From Candidatus Altimarinota bacterium (GTDB taxonomy: Bacteria > Patescibacteriota > Gracilibacteria > BD1-5 > UBA2023): a stretch of 64,000 nucleotides of DNA. The notes beneath the pieces are model-generated. The model ran no database searches. It was not told the DNA's origin and saw only the letters and a program-made list of their open reading frames with translations. The stretch covers positions 248,001 through 312,000 of the forward strand of contig JABFSX010000004.1 in NCBI GenBank assembly GCA_013268835.1, in the 5' to 3' direction. The position numbers and the translations under genes are program-made. Shown piece by piece: positions 21,955 through 31,312 of this stretch (the stretch's first letter is position 1; each line of letters starts with the position of its first letter).

Positions 21955-22380
21955 ATGGGACTAAAAATAAATGCATATATATTCTGAATTCTTACTATTT
22001 TATGAATATTTAACTTATTTAGTAAGGAGGAGTCCTTATGGATAATAATCTCAGAATTTTTCTTCCTATTTATCATGATAAATTTCTTAATATTAACTAT
22101 CAAGAAAAGCCGATCAAGTAATCATTTTATTTTATATGGAATATTAGAAATATTTATTTTGTTTATAGCAAATTCATTAATAAGATGGTTCACTACAAGT
22201 TGTATGTGTACAATATATCTCTATAATATTCCAATTGAAAAATTCAATCCGATATTTGGGATTATATTACTAATCATGTATTGATACTATTCATTTAAAG
22301 ATTCATCTAAAAATGAAAAAATAATTAGATGAGTGATACTTTTATCAATTTGAATATATCTACTAAACATCTATATATAA
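21955..22380 (+). CDS. Small four-helix membrane protein
   Basis: A 141-residue integral membrane protein with about four hydrophobic segments (for example FGILTILGIFNLF and WIIISEFFFLFIMINFLIL). Five TGA codons are read as glycine. A C-x-C pair (TTSCMCT) lies between helices 3 and 4. I do not recognise the family. It is 34 bases before the next gene and probably shares its transcript. Confidence 0.65.
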
Positions 22381-22414
22381 TAATATCCTTCTACGCTTAA
22401 TCTGATTAAAAAAA

Positions 22415-22876
22415 ATGGAATCCAACGAATCTAACATAGAAAGAAAAAAACTGCTTGATAATATTTTAGAGAAAAATCAAACAACAATTGTTGGTAATGG
22501 TTATGTTGATATAATTATTCCTAGATCAAATTATATTCAACTCATTAATGAATTAGTTATCAATAATTTCATAATCACATATATAACTTGGTGGGAATAC
22601 TGTACATGAGATAAATTTGAACCCAAATATTGAATGGGGTGACCAAAGAATAAATTTGGTGATGGTTGGTATTCTGAAATATGCATGGATTTTAATGAAA
22701 TAAAAACTACTATCGCTTCTTCAACTAATGAAAAAGAAGAAATTATTGATTATATACTATCTTTCATTGAAAATACAGAATTACATTTTTATAATGAATC
22801 AATTACATTTAAGGATACTAAATCACTAACACCAGCAGTGTGGCTCGATGTACCTGATGATTGGAAAAATATTTAA
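22415..22876 (+). CDS. Hypothetical soluble protein
   Basis: A 153-residue acidic protein without signal or membrane segment. An aromatic, glycine-rich centre (TWWEYCGDKFEPKYG then MGGPKNKFGDGWYSE) is flanked by helices. Three TGA codons fall in this centre. The small acidic alpha/beta layout resembles immunity proteins of polymorphic toxin systems, but I cannot assign it to one and no toxin is visible. Confidence 0.6.
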
Positions 22877-22890
22877 ATCTATAATTAAAC

Positions 22891-22927
22891 TAAATCCCCC
22901 ACTCTTTCGAATGGGGGATTTTTTTTG
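22891..22927 (+). terminator. Repeat-family terminator hairpin 3
   Basis: AATCCCCCA / TGGGGGATT stem with a CTCTTTCGAA loop followed by eight T. Same family as hairpins 1, 2 and 4. Confidence 0.8.
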
Positions 22928-22933
22928 AATTAT

Positions 22934-22999
22934 ATGACTGGTAGTCCAACAGAAGAGAGTATTAGAACTTTTATAGAGAAATTAACTTGAAAAGAATAA
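22934..22999 (+). repeat. Repeat motif copy 3, a possible 21-codon ORF
   Basis: The diverged third copy: GSPTEESIRTFIEK, then LTGKE and TAA. Here an ATG stands two codons before the motif (22934), so a 21-residue peptide could be made. Compared with copies 1 and 2 the eight base changes include several silent ones (CCG/CCA, GAG/GAA, CGA/AGA), the pattern expected of a protein-coding sequence. Confidence 0.6.
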
Positions 23000-23019
23000 A
23001 TTATCATTAATATAAAAAA

Positions 23020-23553
23020 ATGAAACTAACTACTCAATTAAGCTTTAAGGATTATTTTTATTTCTGTAAGTTTGACACTCTTCAAAGAATAAAAAAATAT
23101 ATAATACCAATTTATATATTAATATTAATCCCTAATAGTGATATATTTTATAATCAATCACAATCAACAGATTTAGAAAAATTTTGGATAGTTATCTGAA
23201 TCGTATTTAATACGGTTATTCTAGCATGACTACTGTATATTTTTTTGAAGTTATATATTCATTATATCTATAAGAAAGACAATAAAACAAATCAATTAAT
23301 TTCATGAAAAAAAGAAATTATCTTAAATAATGACTACATAGAAATTCTTTGAGAATTATATGAAACTCAATTAAAATGGAACATTTTTAATAAAATTATA
23401 GAAACGAAGCAACAATTTCTATTATATACATCATTAAAAAGTGCATACATAATTCCAAAACATTCACTAAATAAAATTGAAATTCAAGATCTTCAAAAAA
23501 TTTTAGAAAAAAAATGTATAGATCTTAATTTAAAATTCCAAAAATACACCTAA
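23020..23553 (+). CDS. YcxB-like membrane protein
   Basis: A 177-residue protein with two hydrophobic segments (YIIPIYILILIP and WIVIGIVFNTVILAGLLYIF) and a soluble C-terminal domain. The pattern NDYIEILGELYETQLKWN, then QQFLLYTSLKSAYIIPKHS, matches the YcxB-like family (PF14317), whose role is unknown. Four TGA codons give glycine. It is the last gene of the AT-rich segment and is followed by terminator hairpin 4 and tRNA-Glu. Confidence 0.7.
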
Positions 23554-23555
23554 AT

Positions 23556-23590
23556 TAAAATCCCCCACTCTTTCGAATGGGGGATTTTAA
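23556..23590. terminator. Repeat-family terminator hairpin 4
   Basis: ATCCCCCA / TGGGGGAT stem with a CTCTTTCGAA loop, flanked by A and T runs. It ends the YcxB-like gene on the plus strand and the tRNA-Glu transcript on the minus strand. Confidence 0.8.
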
Positions 23591-23605
23591 TTTATTTTAT
23601 AAGGC

Positions 23606-23680
23606 TGGTAGCGATACGGAGAATCGAACTCCGGTTCCGGGAATGAGAATCCCGTGTCCTAACCACTAGACGATATCGCC
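23606..23680 (-). tRNA. tRNA-Glu (CTC)
   Basis: A 75-base cloverleaf on the minus strand with the CCA end encoded. Acceptor GGCGATA / TATCGCT, anticodon stem CGGGA / TCCCG with loop TTCTCAT (anticodon CTC, reads GAG), and T arm GGAG-TTCGATT-CTCC. It lies downstream of rplK on the same strand. Confidence 0.93.
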
Positions 23681-23684
23681 ATAT

Positions 23685-23710
23685 ATAATTGCTAGAAATC
23701 TAGCAATTAT
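23685..23710 (-). promoter_or_regulatory. Hairpin between rplK and tRNA-Glu
   Basis: An 11-bp perfect inverted repeat (ATAATTGCTAG / CTAGCAATTAT) with a 4-base loop. There is no T run after it on the minus strand, so a processing signal or a weak terminator is likelier than a strong stop. Confidence 0.5.
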
Positions 23711-23715
23711 GATAA

Positions 23716-24150
23716 TTATTTGTTGAGGTCAGTAGTGATACCCATAGAACGAGCTGAACCAGCTACGATAGACATAGCATGATCGAGATCATTGGCATTG
23801 AGATCTGGCATTTTACCTTCTGCAATCGTCTTGAGTTGAGCAAGAGTCATATGACCAACTTTTACCTTGTGAGATTCCTTAGATCCACTCTTGAGTTGGA
23901 GTGCATCCTTGATCCACCAAGTCATAGGAGGTTGCTTAGTATAGAAGTCGAATGAACGATCTTCGTAGATATTGATCACTGTAGGAAGAATCTTCCCCAT
24001 CTGATCTTTAGTTTTGTCGTTGAATTCTTTACAGAATTGAGCAATCTGAATACCGGTAGGCCCGAGAGCCGTACCAACTGGAGGAGCAGGATTTGCCATC
24101 CCCGCCTTGAGTTGGAGTTTTACAACCTTCGTTGGTTTTTTTGGTGCCAT
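23716..24150 (-). CDS. rplK: 50S ribosomal protein L11
   Basis: A 144-residue L11: KLQLKAGMANPAPPVGTALG (residues 11-30) and NEFND-type segment FCKEFNDKT, then SFDFYTKQPP and the C-terminal rRNA-binding domain ending SARSMGIT. L11 binds the GTPase centre of 23S rRNA. No rplA (L1) follows in the usual place: the next gene on this strand is tRNA-Glu. A hairpin (ATATCTCA / TGAGATAT, 24167-24189) lies in its leader. There are no TGA codons. Confidence 0.97.
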   Translation of the reverse strand: MAPKKPTKVVKLQLKAGMANPAPPVGTALGPTGIQIAQFCKEFNDKTKDQMGKILPTVINIYEDRSFDFYTKQPPMTWWIKDALQLKSGSKESHKVKVGHMTLAQLKTIAEGKMPDLNANDLDHAMSIVAGSARSMGITTDLNK

Positions 24151-24331
24151 AATAATTGGTAATTACATATCTCAGCGTAATTGAGATATAGTCCGATAAC
24201 CTGATCATGATCGGGAAATACATGAAAAGGAAAACGAGATATAAACGTTTGAAGCTCACGCATTATAAAGAAAATGAGAAAAATGCAAGTGAATATATGA
24301 CAAAAATATTATTTTAGGATACAATATTCAT

Positions 24332-25015
24332 ATGACTGAAAAACTCCCTTCAAATTATGATATCTATACGCCTGAAGAAGATCTCAAAAAACTAAAAATT
24401 GAGATCAATAAAGGTAATATTATACATTTGCCATGAAATCCAAAAGTAGGGACTATCATATTTATCAAACAAATTCATCTTACTCCTCATGTAACTCCAG
24501 AAAATCCCCTATACAAGCAAATATTACTCAATCAGAAGAAGATATATAATTCATTGCAAGAAATGCAACCCAAAGATATATTTATCGAGTGAGTTACTGA
24601 TGAATATATTCTCCCAAATGGAGACTCGAGTCCCCTCAGAAAAATGTTTGATGATATCATAAGATCCTCGGATAATTGGCGAGAGATTGTATTGCAGAAA
24701 TGAGGATGAGCATTTTTATATATTCTAGAAAATCCTGATGTAAAAATACATATCACAGAATCATCTGATATCAGAGATGAGATTAGTATTAATTATCCAA
24801 ACAATGTTCCACCAGAAATGGATGAAAAAAGAGAACAATTTACCATAGAAGCTGTGAAAGAATTTCTAGATAGGAATCCATGAAAAAAAGCTGTGGTAGT
24901 ATATGGCTTCCTTCATAATTTCGAAGATAATATCAGATCTCTCTATCCGAGTAATCCGCCAGCAAGAGCAATAATGAATTTTCATACTTTGACTCTACCG
25001 AGAAAGAAAAAATAA
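24332..25015 (+). CDS. Hypothetical protein, possibly TraB/ChaN-like
   Basis: A 227-residue soluble protein with no signal peptide. Segments such as GTIIFIKQIHLTPHV, DIFIEGVTDEY and KAVVVYGFLHNFED have the layout of TraB/ChaN-type hydrolases (an E near EGVT, an H in HNF), but the similarity is weak. Five TGA codons are glycine. A TACAAT box lies 6 bases before the ATG. It converges with tilS, leaving 2 bases between the two stop codons. Confidence 0.6.
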
Positions 25016-25017
25016 TA

Positions 25018-25971
25018 CTACAAAATAAAAATCCTCTCTCCCCTTCGCTCTAAGTGGAGATTTTTTATCTCCTTTTTACCATATGATCCTGGATCTGAGA
25101 TAAAGCGAATAAGCTCATCAATGAGTCCACGAGAGAGTCATTGCGTCGAACCATCTTGTGCCCGAGCATAGAGGTATGATATGATTTCACCCTGAAAAAA
25201 TGGAGCAAGAGCTACAAATGTAGTAACCAAAAACGTATTCGGTTTTCCAGATTCTCACTCAGCCATCTGAAACCAAGACTCGACTTGTCCAGTAAGATAT
25301 ATGGAAACATCCTGCATATATTCAGCAAGTTCTCAGAACGTATTATGAATACTCGGGTTGAGGGATTCAAAAACGGGGATAATATCCTGACGAATCCGAT
25401 TCCGATCATAGGTTATATCACTATTGGAACTATCTTCACGATATTCGATATTCTGTTCTTTTGCATAATTTCGGATTTCTTGTTTTGATACGGCGAGAAG
25501 TGGTCGAAATATATTTCCAGAAATACACATCATCCCAGAGAGTCAACGCACCTTCGCTCACTTGATCATATTTCCGATAATAGTCTCTGTCTGATCAATC
25601 GCGTGATGAGCTGTGAGGATATATTTGACACTATATTGACTTCGAATTTTTTCGAGAAATGCGTATCGTTCACGTCTTGCGAGCGACTCCAGATTCATTT
25701 TTTCATCTTTTGCCATCGATCCAATATCCATTTTTTTTACTTCAAATGTGATATTTTTACTTTTACAAATATTTGCAACAAGCTCCATATCACCATCTGA
25801 TTCAGTGCCACGAAGTGAGTGATCGAAATGTACTACAACTATATTTTCCTGAGGATGAACTCAAGTGACCAAATCAAAGAGTACCATACTATCCACTCAT
25901 CCACTGATAGCAAGAACAATGATATCTTCTGGTTTGATATAATTTTGAAATGTAGAAAAAAAAGATTGCAT
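25018..25971 (-). CDS. tilS: tRNA(Ile)-lysidine synthase TilS
   Basis: A 317-residue PP-loop ATPase that makes lysidine at C34 of the tRNA-Ile reading AUA. Seen: LAISGGVDSM (residues 20-29, second Gly is TGA), VVHFDHSLRG, YILTAHHAIDQTETI and DSSNSDITYDRNRIRQ. The C-terminal tRNA-binding domains are short. It ends in TAG and the frame runs through a hairpin-like sequence at 25026-25070, so its own terminator overlaps the coding end. Seven or so TGA codons are read as glycine. Confidence 0.93.
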
Positions 25972-26021
25972 TGCTCAAAGCATACCAATTCATTAAAAAA
26001 TAACAAGAATATCTCTAGAAA

Positions 26022-26456
26022 TTACTTTTTCTTCGAATACTGCGTTGCATATGCCAGAGCAAGTGCCTCTATACGAAGATACTTTCCGAAAAAAGTAAGA
26101 GATATATCTGCCCTTATATTATTATTTATAATACTTATTAGTTCATTCAATTTTTCTGAAGATACTCATGAATTTTTCATACTCAATTCCATCTGAGCAA
26201 TTATATCATTACTACGATGAATCCAGAAATCAGCATTCAGATCTGGCACCAATTTTCCATTTTCATATTTTCCATAACTTTTTCCATCTGGCATAGAATG
26301 CGTTGATTCTGCTGAGAATCTCTCATTCCATATTTTTGTTGATGCAGAAAGATTTTCCAAATATCGAGTCTGAACCTGTGGATGAACTGGAAGTATATCA
26401 GTATTACTTGGTTTTCTTAAAGGCATTTCTGATAAAGAAGAGATTTTTTCAGTCAT
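26022..26456 (-). CDS. Hypothetical protein
   Basis: A 144-residue soluble protein with no signal and no recognised motif. One TGA is read as glycine (KNSG). The middle part (SYGKYENGKLVPDLNADFW) is polar and the C-terminal half is helical. The gap to tilS is 50 bases and both are on the minus strand, so co-transcription is likely. Confidence 0.65.
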
Positions 26457-26500
26457 AAAAAAGTAATTTAAATTATTTATAATATAACATAAAAAAATAT

Positions 26501-26815
26501 TTATACAATTTTTTGATTCAATCTTCTTACAAATCCAATAAAATTATCATCAGGGGCTACGATATTGAGCATCTCTTTTTGACACTTGGTGCACTTATGT
26601 CGGATCATATCTCACTTATTCTTCTTGTAATCGATTCCGATCGGAGCCATGAGTCCATGACAAGTTGCCAGACGATCTCCAGGACTTGTATCATCTACAT
26701 GCTTGGAATAGAGACAAGCTGGACAATGATTGCGTGCTGAACCAGTGGGATGGAGAGTTACCCCTGCCCCACAATGTTCACACGTGAATGTCTCATTTCG
26801 CATAATGAAGGACAT
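26501..26815 (-). CDS. RNHCP domain protein
   Basis: A 104-residue zinc-ribbon-like protein of the RNHCP family (PF12647): FTCEHCGAGV, the name-giving ARNHCPACLYSKHVD (residues 27-41), CHGLMAPIGI and the last pair HKCTKCQKE. Four CxxC or related pairs suggest two bound zinc ions. The function is unknown. One TGA is glycine (KNKGDMIRHKC). The ATG at 26815 is used; an ATG four codons later is equally possible. Confidence 0.9.
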
Positions 26816-27168
26816 AGGAAAAATTTAGATTTTAGGTTTTTTGAAATTTTATTTTCATTGCTTCTTCCTTATGTGAATTTTGTATGTCTGTCGACAATAC
26901 TTTTCATAAAAACATCTAATAAATATTTGTTGAAAAAAGCGAATTTATTGGGGTTTGGGGAGAGAAACTGTTTGAGTCAGATGAAAAGAAAAAAGCAGGT
27001 AAGCAAAGCGAACGAGTTTTTCTCTCCCCAATAGTTTTGGTACTTTTTCTACAAAAAGTACAGAAGAAATTGTGTCAGAAATCTGGATTGCTTCGCACCC
27101 CAGGGTGACTTCTCTCCTCGTTTCGCTCAGATTCACCTTTTACCTCGCAAGTGACGACAACAAGATTT
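26816..27168. other. Intergenic region with paired inverted repeats
   Basis: About 350 bases without a credible gene. It holds a long-range inverted repeat, TTGGGGAGAGAAA (26955-26967) with TTTCTCTCCCCAA (27019-27031), enclosing about 50 bases, and a second tight hairpin GTACTTTTT / AAAAAGTAC (27040-27061). From 27085 the sequence (GATTGCTTCGCACCCCAGGG and on to 27157) resembles the scattered intergenic repeats with GAGCGAAGC-type cores seen in many bacteria. A structured RNA is possible but not shown. Confidence 0.5.
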
Positions 27169-27972
27169 TTATATATCCAAATCTATCATCATCGGGCAAT
27201 GATCTGACCCCATCTGATTCTGCAAATACTCGATATTGCGAGTTTTCGCAAAAATAGAGTCGTCTCACCAAAGTGCATCAATTCGCCACCCGACATTTCT
27301 ATCGCGAGAACGAGTAACAACATCCCACCAAGAATATACCTCTAGCATATTTGGATTTTTTTCTCGCCAGATATCGTGCCAAGCCTCGTCTATACAAGAA
27401 TCGAGCCAAGCCCTCTCCATTGGATGGAATCCGATTTTTCCATCATTGGCTTCTGGACGAGCCAGATCGATTGCATGATGAGCACAATTGATATCTCCAC
27501 CCCAGAGAACACTATGTCACTTCTCACGAAGAGAATGCATATATGCAGAAAATTCTCGATAAAAAACAAGTTTTCCAGCCCATGCCTCTTCAGATTTTCA
27601 TCCATTGGGAAAATAGATTCCAAATATATCAAAAACCTTCCCTGTGATTTTATTCGTAAGAATTGTGTGAGCTACTCGACCTTCATTGGCTGTCGGATCT
27701 CACGGAAAACTTGAAAGAAACGAAACATCAAAAGAATCCAATATTCGGTTATGAATCCACACTCCCGTTCCTGCATATCCTGCTTTTTCAGCAGGATTAT
27801 AGTATGCTTTATACGGATCTGGAGTATTGAGATACGATGAAAACTTATCAGGAGTTCCTTTGATTTCCTGCATAAATACAATATCTGCATCATAGGCTTG
27901 AATGAGATTTTGAATCTCAGATTTTTTCTCAACGGCACGGAGACCATTTACATTCCAAGTGATAATACGCAT
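27169..27972 (-). CDS. xth: Exodeoxyribonuclease III / AP endonuclease
   Basis: A 267-residue EEP-family nuclease for base excision repair. Motifs: ITWNVNGLRAV (Asn7), DIVFMQEIKG (catalytic Glu), GIYFPNG, WGGDINCAHHAIDL (Asp/Asn pair), WRIDALW and GSDHCPMMIDL (Asp-His). Four TGA codons encode glycine. It follows the DUF2806 gene by 11 bases and so belongs to the glmS transcription unit. Confidence 0.95.
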
Positions 27973-27983
27973 AAATAATATTG

Positions 27984-28862
27984 TTATAGAATTTCAGTAA
28001 ATCATTGTCTAAGAAATTCTTCTTTTGAAAGCATTAGAAAGACAGGATTAGTAACTGGTGTTATCAATGAATAGAGTTCTTCTCCAGCTCTTGTTAAAAA
28101 TGTTGGTCATGTTAATGAAATTTTATTTTCATTTTTAAGCCTAATCGCTCCATTGCCTACTATTAGGGTAGATTTACCTGCTCAAAGATCAAATCCAGAT
28201 TCAATAGATGAAATTAATCATAATTCTCTTAAATGGAGATAATCATTATATGTAAATCATTGAGACTTAATCTTAAGTCTAGTGTCTCTTCATAATGAAA
28301 ATAATGTACCAAATATAAATCCCACATTATTTTTACTATTAAGTTTTGATCTAGTTATGAAATGAATAATTAATCAGGAGGCTTTTGTAAATAGATCTAA
28401 ATCACTTTTAGTAAGATTTTTTACTACAGCCATTGTTTGTAGTGAATATTTACCTGGATTATTATATTCTCACGCTATTATTTTAGCAACTATCTCTTGT
28501 AAATCATCACTTTCAAATTCCTTAGATAAATCCTTTAATCTTTTTAATTTATCTGGATCTATTGGCATATCATCTCCAGTATAACTAATTTTAGGTATTG
28601 CCTTAGTTAGAACGTTATATAGATTTCTATACTCATTATACCTATCTGCCTGCCCTAGGGCATCTAATAAGCTTATTTGTTCGCGAATTACCCTTTCTTC
28701 TATTTCTCAGGCAATTTTTATTTTATTTGCCTCATTGTCAGCCATAGCATCAGCCATTTTTTTTGATTTTTGGTACTCCAAATATCCAGCTCTGAGTCAG
28801 AACCATCAAAAAAGTATATTCTGTAGATATTTATTATCTTTCTGTAGTATTACATCTGACAT
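27984..28862 (-). CDS. DUF2806-like protein
   Basis: A 292-residue soluble protein invisible in the standard code: 14 or so TGA codons break it up. A hydrophobic start (YLQNILFGWFGLRAGY) is followed by a charged coiled region and then IVAKIIAGEYNNPGKYSLQ near residue 135, the pattern of DUF2806 proteins (an L-A-x-x-L-A-G-E segment then a proline and S-L-R/Q-T). The C-terminal half ends TRAGEELYSLI. It is two bases after glmS. Function unknown. Codon use (TTA, AGA, ATA) is more AT-rich than in glmS. Confidence 0.72.
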
Positions 28863-28864
28863 AA

Positions 28865-30688
28865 TTATTCTACAGTTACAGATTTAGCAAGATTACGAGG
28901 CTTATCCACATCTCGACCCAAGAAGTTTGCAATATGATAAGCAAAGAGCTGGAGGATGACTACCTCAAGGAATGGATTGAGTTCAGATATGAGTGGATCA
29001 AATTCGATCACATCAGCGTATACTTGTTTATTTGGATCATCTTTTGCGATAATACCAATCACTGGACCTCCACGAGCTCGGATCTCTTCCGCTGAAGATG
29101 CATTTTTTGGGGAGAGAATCCCACCACCATTGATCATCAAAGATGGAAAATCAGAATCAATCAAGGCAATCGATCCATGTTTGAGTTCTCCTGATGAATA
29201 TGCTTCTGAGTGGATATAGGCAAGCTCCTTGAGCTTGAGTGATCCTTCCATAGCAATCACGAGTTCATGGGCACGACCGAGATAGAAAAAATTAGTAGAA
29301 TTCGCATACTTTTCTGCCACTTTTCGAATCGCTTCATTCGAAAGAAGAATCGATGAGATCGCCTCAGGGAGTTTTGCAATCGAATCAATGATCTCTCGAT
29401 ATTTTCGATAATCGAGTCCGTTTTTTTGTCCGAGATAGAGTGAAAGGAATAGAAAACAAGCCACTTGAGTTACAAATGCCTTCGTCGAAGCGACACCAAC
29501 CTCAGTTCCTGCTCGAGTGAAGAGACCTTGTCCAGCTGCTCTTGCAATCGCAGAACCTGGAACATTCACAATTCCGAATACGTGTCCTCATTGTTCTTTT
29601 ACAATTTTGAGTGAATCGAGCGTATCGATCGTCTCACCCGATTGAGAGACAAATATGTAGAGCTCATCTGATGAAACAAATTTTTTCTTGTACTTGAATT
29701 CTGTAGAAACTACCACATCTACAGGAATATTTGAGAGCTCTTCAAGATAATATTTCCCGAGGAGTCCTGCATGATAACTCGTTCCTGATGCCACTATGGT
29801 AACTTTTTTGATACCAAGCATTGCTATATGTTCGAGTGTATCTGAGTGAAGTGAATTCGAAGAAAAATCAATCCGTCCACGAAATACATCTTCGAGAACT
29901 CGTGGCTGTTCAAATACTTCCTTCAGCATAAAATTCGGAAAATCCCCAAGCTCTACTACTTTCTCATCTTCACCAACTATCTGACGAGTACGATCAGCAT
30001 CTTGTCATCCAGATAGGATGGTATAATTGTCAAGAGTTACCAAGAAAATATCCCCATCTTCAAGAATAATATAATCATCAATGAGTCCAATCAGTGATCG
30101 ATAATCTGAAGAGATGTATCGTTCTGTTTTTCCAAAACCGAGGACCATCGGACTTCCCTTTTTTGTTCCAAAAATCTGGTTTCCATTATCACGATCAAGA
30201 AATACAAGACCATATGCCCCATGCATCTTTGCGACCAGCTTGGTCATAGTAGAAAGATAGTCTCCATCAAATATATCTTCAAAAAGATGAACCGTTACCT
30301 CCGTATCTGTCTCAGAATGAAATACATATCCCTTAGCAATGAGCTCATCTCGAAGTTCTGCATAGTTCTCGATGATTCCATTATGGATAACAACAAATCG
30401 TCCTGACTGCGAAAGGTGCGGATGACAATTCGCTTCTGTCACGCCACCATGTGTTGCCCAACGAGTATGCCCGATACCGGCATGATATGTTGAAAAATCA
30501 ATGCTATCTGTTTTCACTTTCAGATTATTTACTTTTCCAACTGCTTTGATAACTTCTAGGTTTTTATCTGGATTTATCACACAGATTCCAGCACTATCAT
30601 AACCACGATACTCGAGTCGTTGTAATCCTGCGAGTACCTCACGAGCCGCTTTTCCAGGTGCACCGATGTAGCCAAAAACTCAACACAT
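28865..30688 (-). CDS. glmS: Glucosamine-6-phosphate synthase (isomerizing)
   Basis: A 607-residue GlmS, which makes glucosamine-6-phosphate from fructose-6-phosphate and glutamine. The N-terminal nucleophile is Cys2 in MCGVFGYIG, with Gly3 encoded by TGA; RLEYRGYDSAG and GHTRWATHG follow. The two SIS domains show TIVASGTSYHAG, SQSGETIDTL and GRAHELVIAMEGSLKLKE, ending NLAKSVTVE. The C-terminus is complete. It heads an operon with the DUF2806 gene and xth. No glmS ribozyme is evident in the 155-base leader. Confidence 0.97.
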
Positions 30689-30843
30689 AAATTCTAAAAT
30701 TAGAAATTCTAAACACATCACAAAGTATAAAAAATAACTCCTAAAAAGCAATATTATAGAATAGAGATAATTAATATTAATATTAGTTAATCTTTGCAAA
30801 GTAATGTAATTTATATACACTTCTAGATATAGTCTATGCAATT

Positions 30844-31008
30844 ATGAATACTTGGCTTATTTTAAAAATAATTTTTACACTTCTTGTTCTTTGAGGTATT
30901 TGATTATGAGTATTCCTCTATTTTTTAACGCAAAATTCTCCAAGTATTATTGGAAATGATTACGATAAAAAAATGAAAAAAGAATCAGAGAAAAATAATT
31001 CCCAGTAG
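30844..31008 (+). CDS. Small single-helix membrane protein
   Basis: A 54-residue product: one hydrophobic helix (WLILKIIFTLLVLGGIGLGVFLYFL, positions 4-28, three glycines from TGA), then a short charged tail ending SEKNNSQ and TAG. A TATAGT box at 30828-30833 lies 10 bases before the ATG. No family recognised. A terminator follows at 31099. Confidence 0.55.
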
Positions 31009-31098
31009 TAAAATGAAGGGAAAAAAGAGTAATCGTCTTCCTTTGAAAAACTAATTGATACCTGAATAAAATACTAGATTTATATAAAATCCATACAA

Positions 31099-31132
31099 AA
31101 GAACTCTCTAAATAAGAAAGGGTTCTTTTTTT
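31099..31132 (+). terminator. Rho-independent terminator
   Basis: AAAGAAC / GTTCTTT stem around a longer interrupted loop, followed by a T run. It ends the small gene at 30844. Confidence 0.65.
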
Positions 31133-31163
31133 AATTCAACTGTTTCTTTAGTATATAATATAT

Positions 31164-31229
31164 ACACCTCTTTGAGGTGTAGTTGAAAATCTCTCAAAAT
31201 GTCAGTTAATTTATTTAATTGGCATTTTG
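31164..31229 (+). promoter_or_regulatory. Two hairpins in the leader of the PiT transporter
   Basis: A small hairpin ACACCTC / GAGGTGT (31164-31180) is followed by a 15-bp stem-loop (CAAAATGTCAGTTAA 31195-31209 with its complement 31215-31229, including two G-U pairs). Both lie upstream of the phosphate transporter. The G-U pairs suggest selection for RNA structure. A regulatory role is inferred. Confidence 0.5.
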
Positions 31230-31312
31230 TAAAGATATGGGGGTTTTCTATTGATTTCTTGCTTTTTTTTATAGATTGTGACAGGATAGAGTATATCTAA
31301 TAACCATCTATT

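Noticed and set aside
30689-30843. glmS ribozyme or riboswitch
   Set aside because: The 155-base region before glmS shows no ribozyme core or strong stems.
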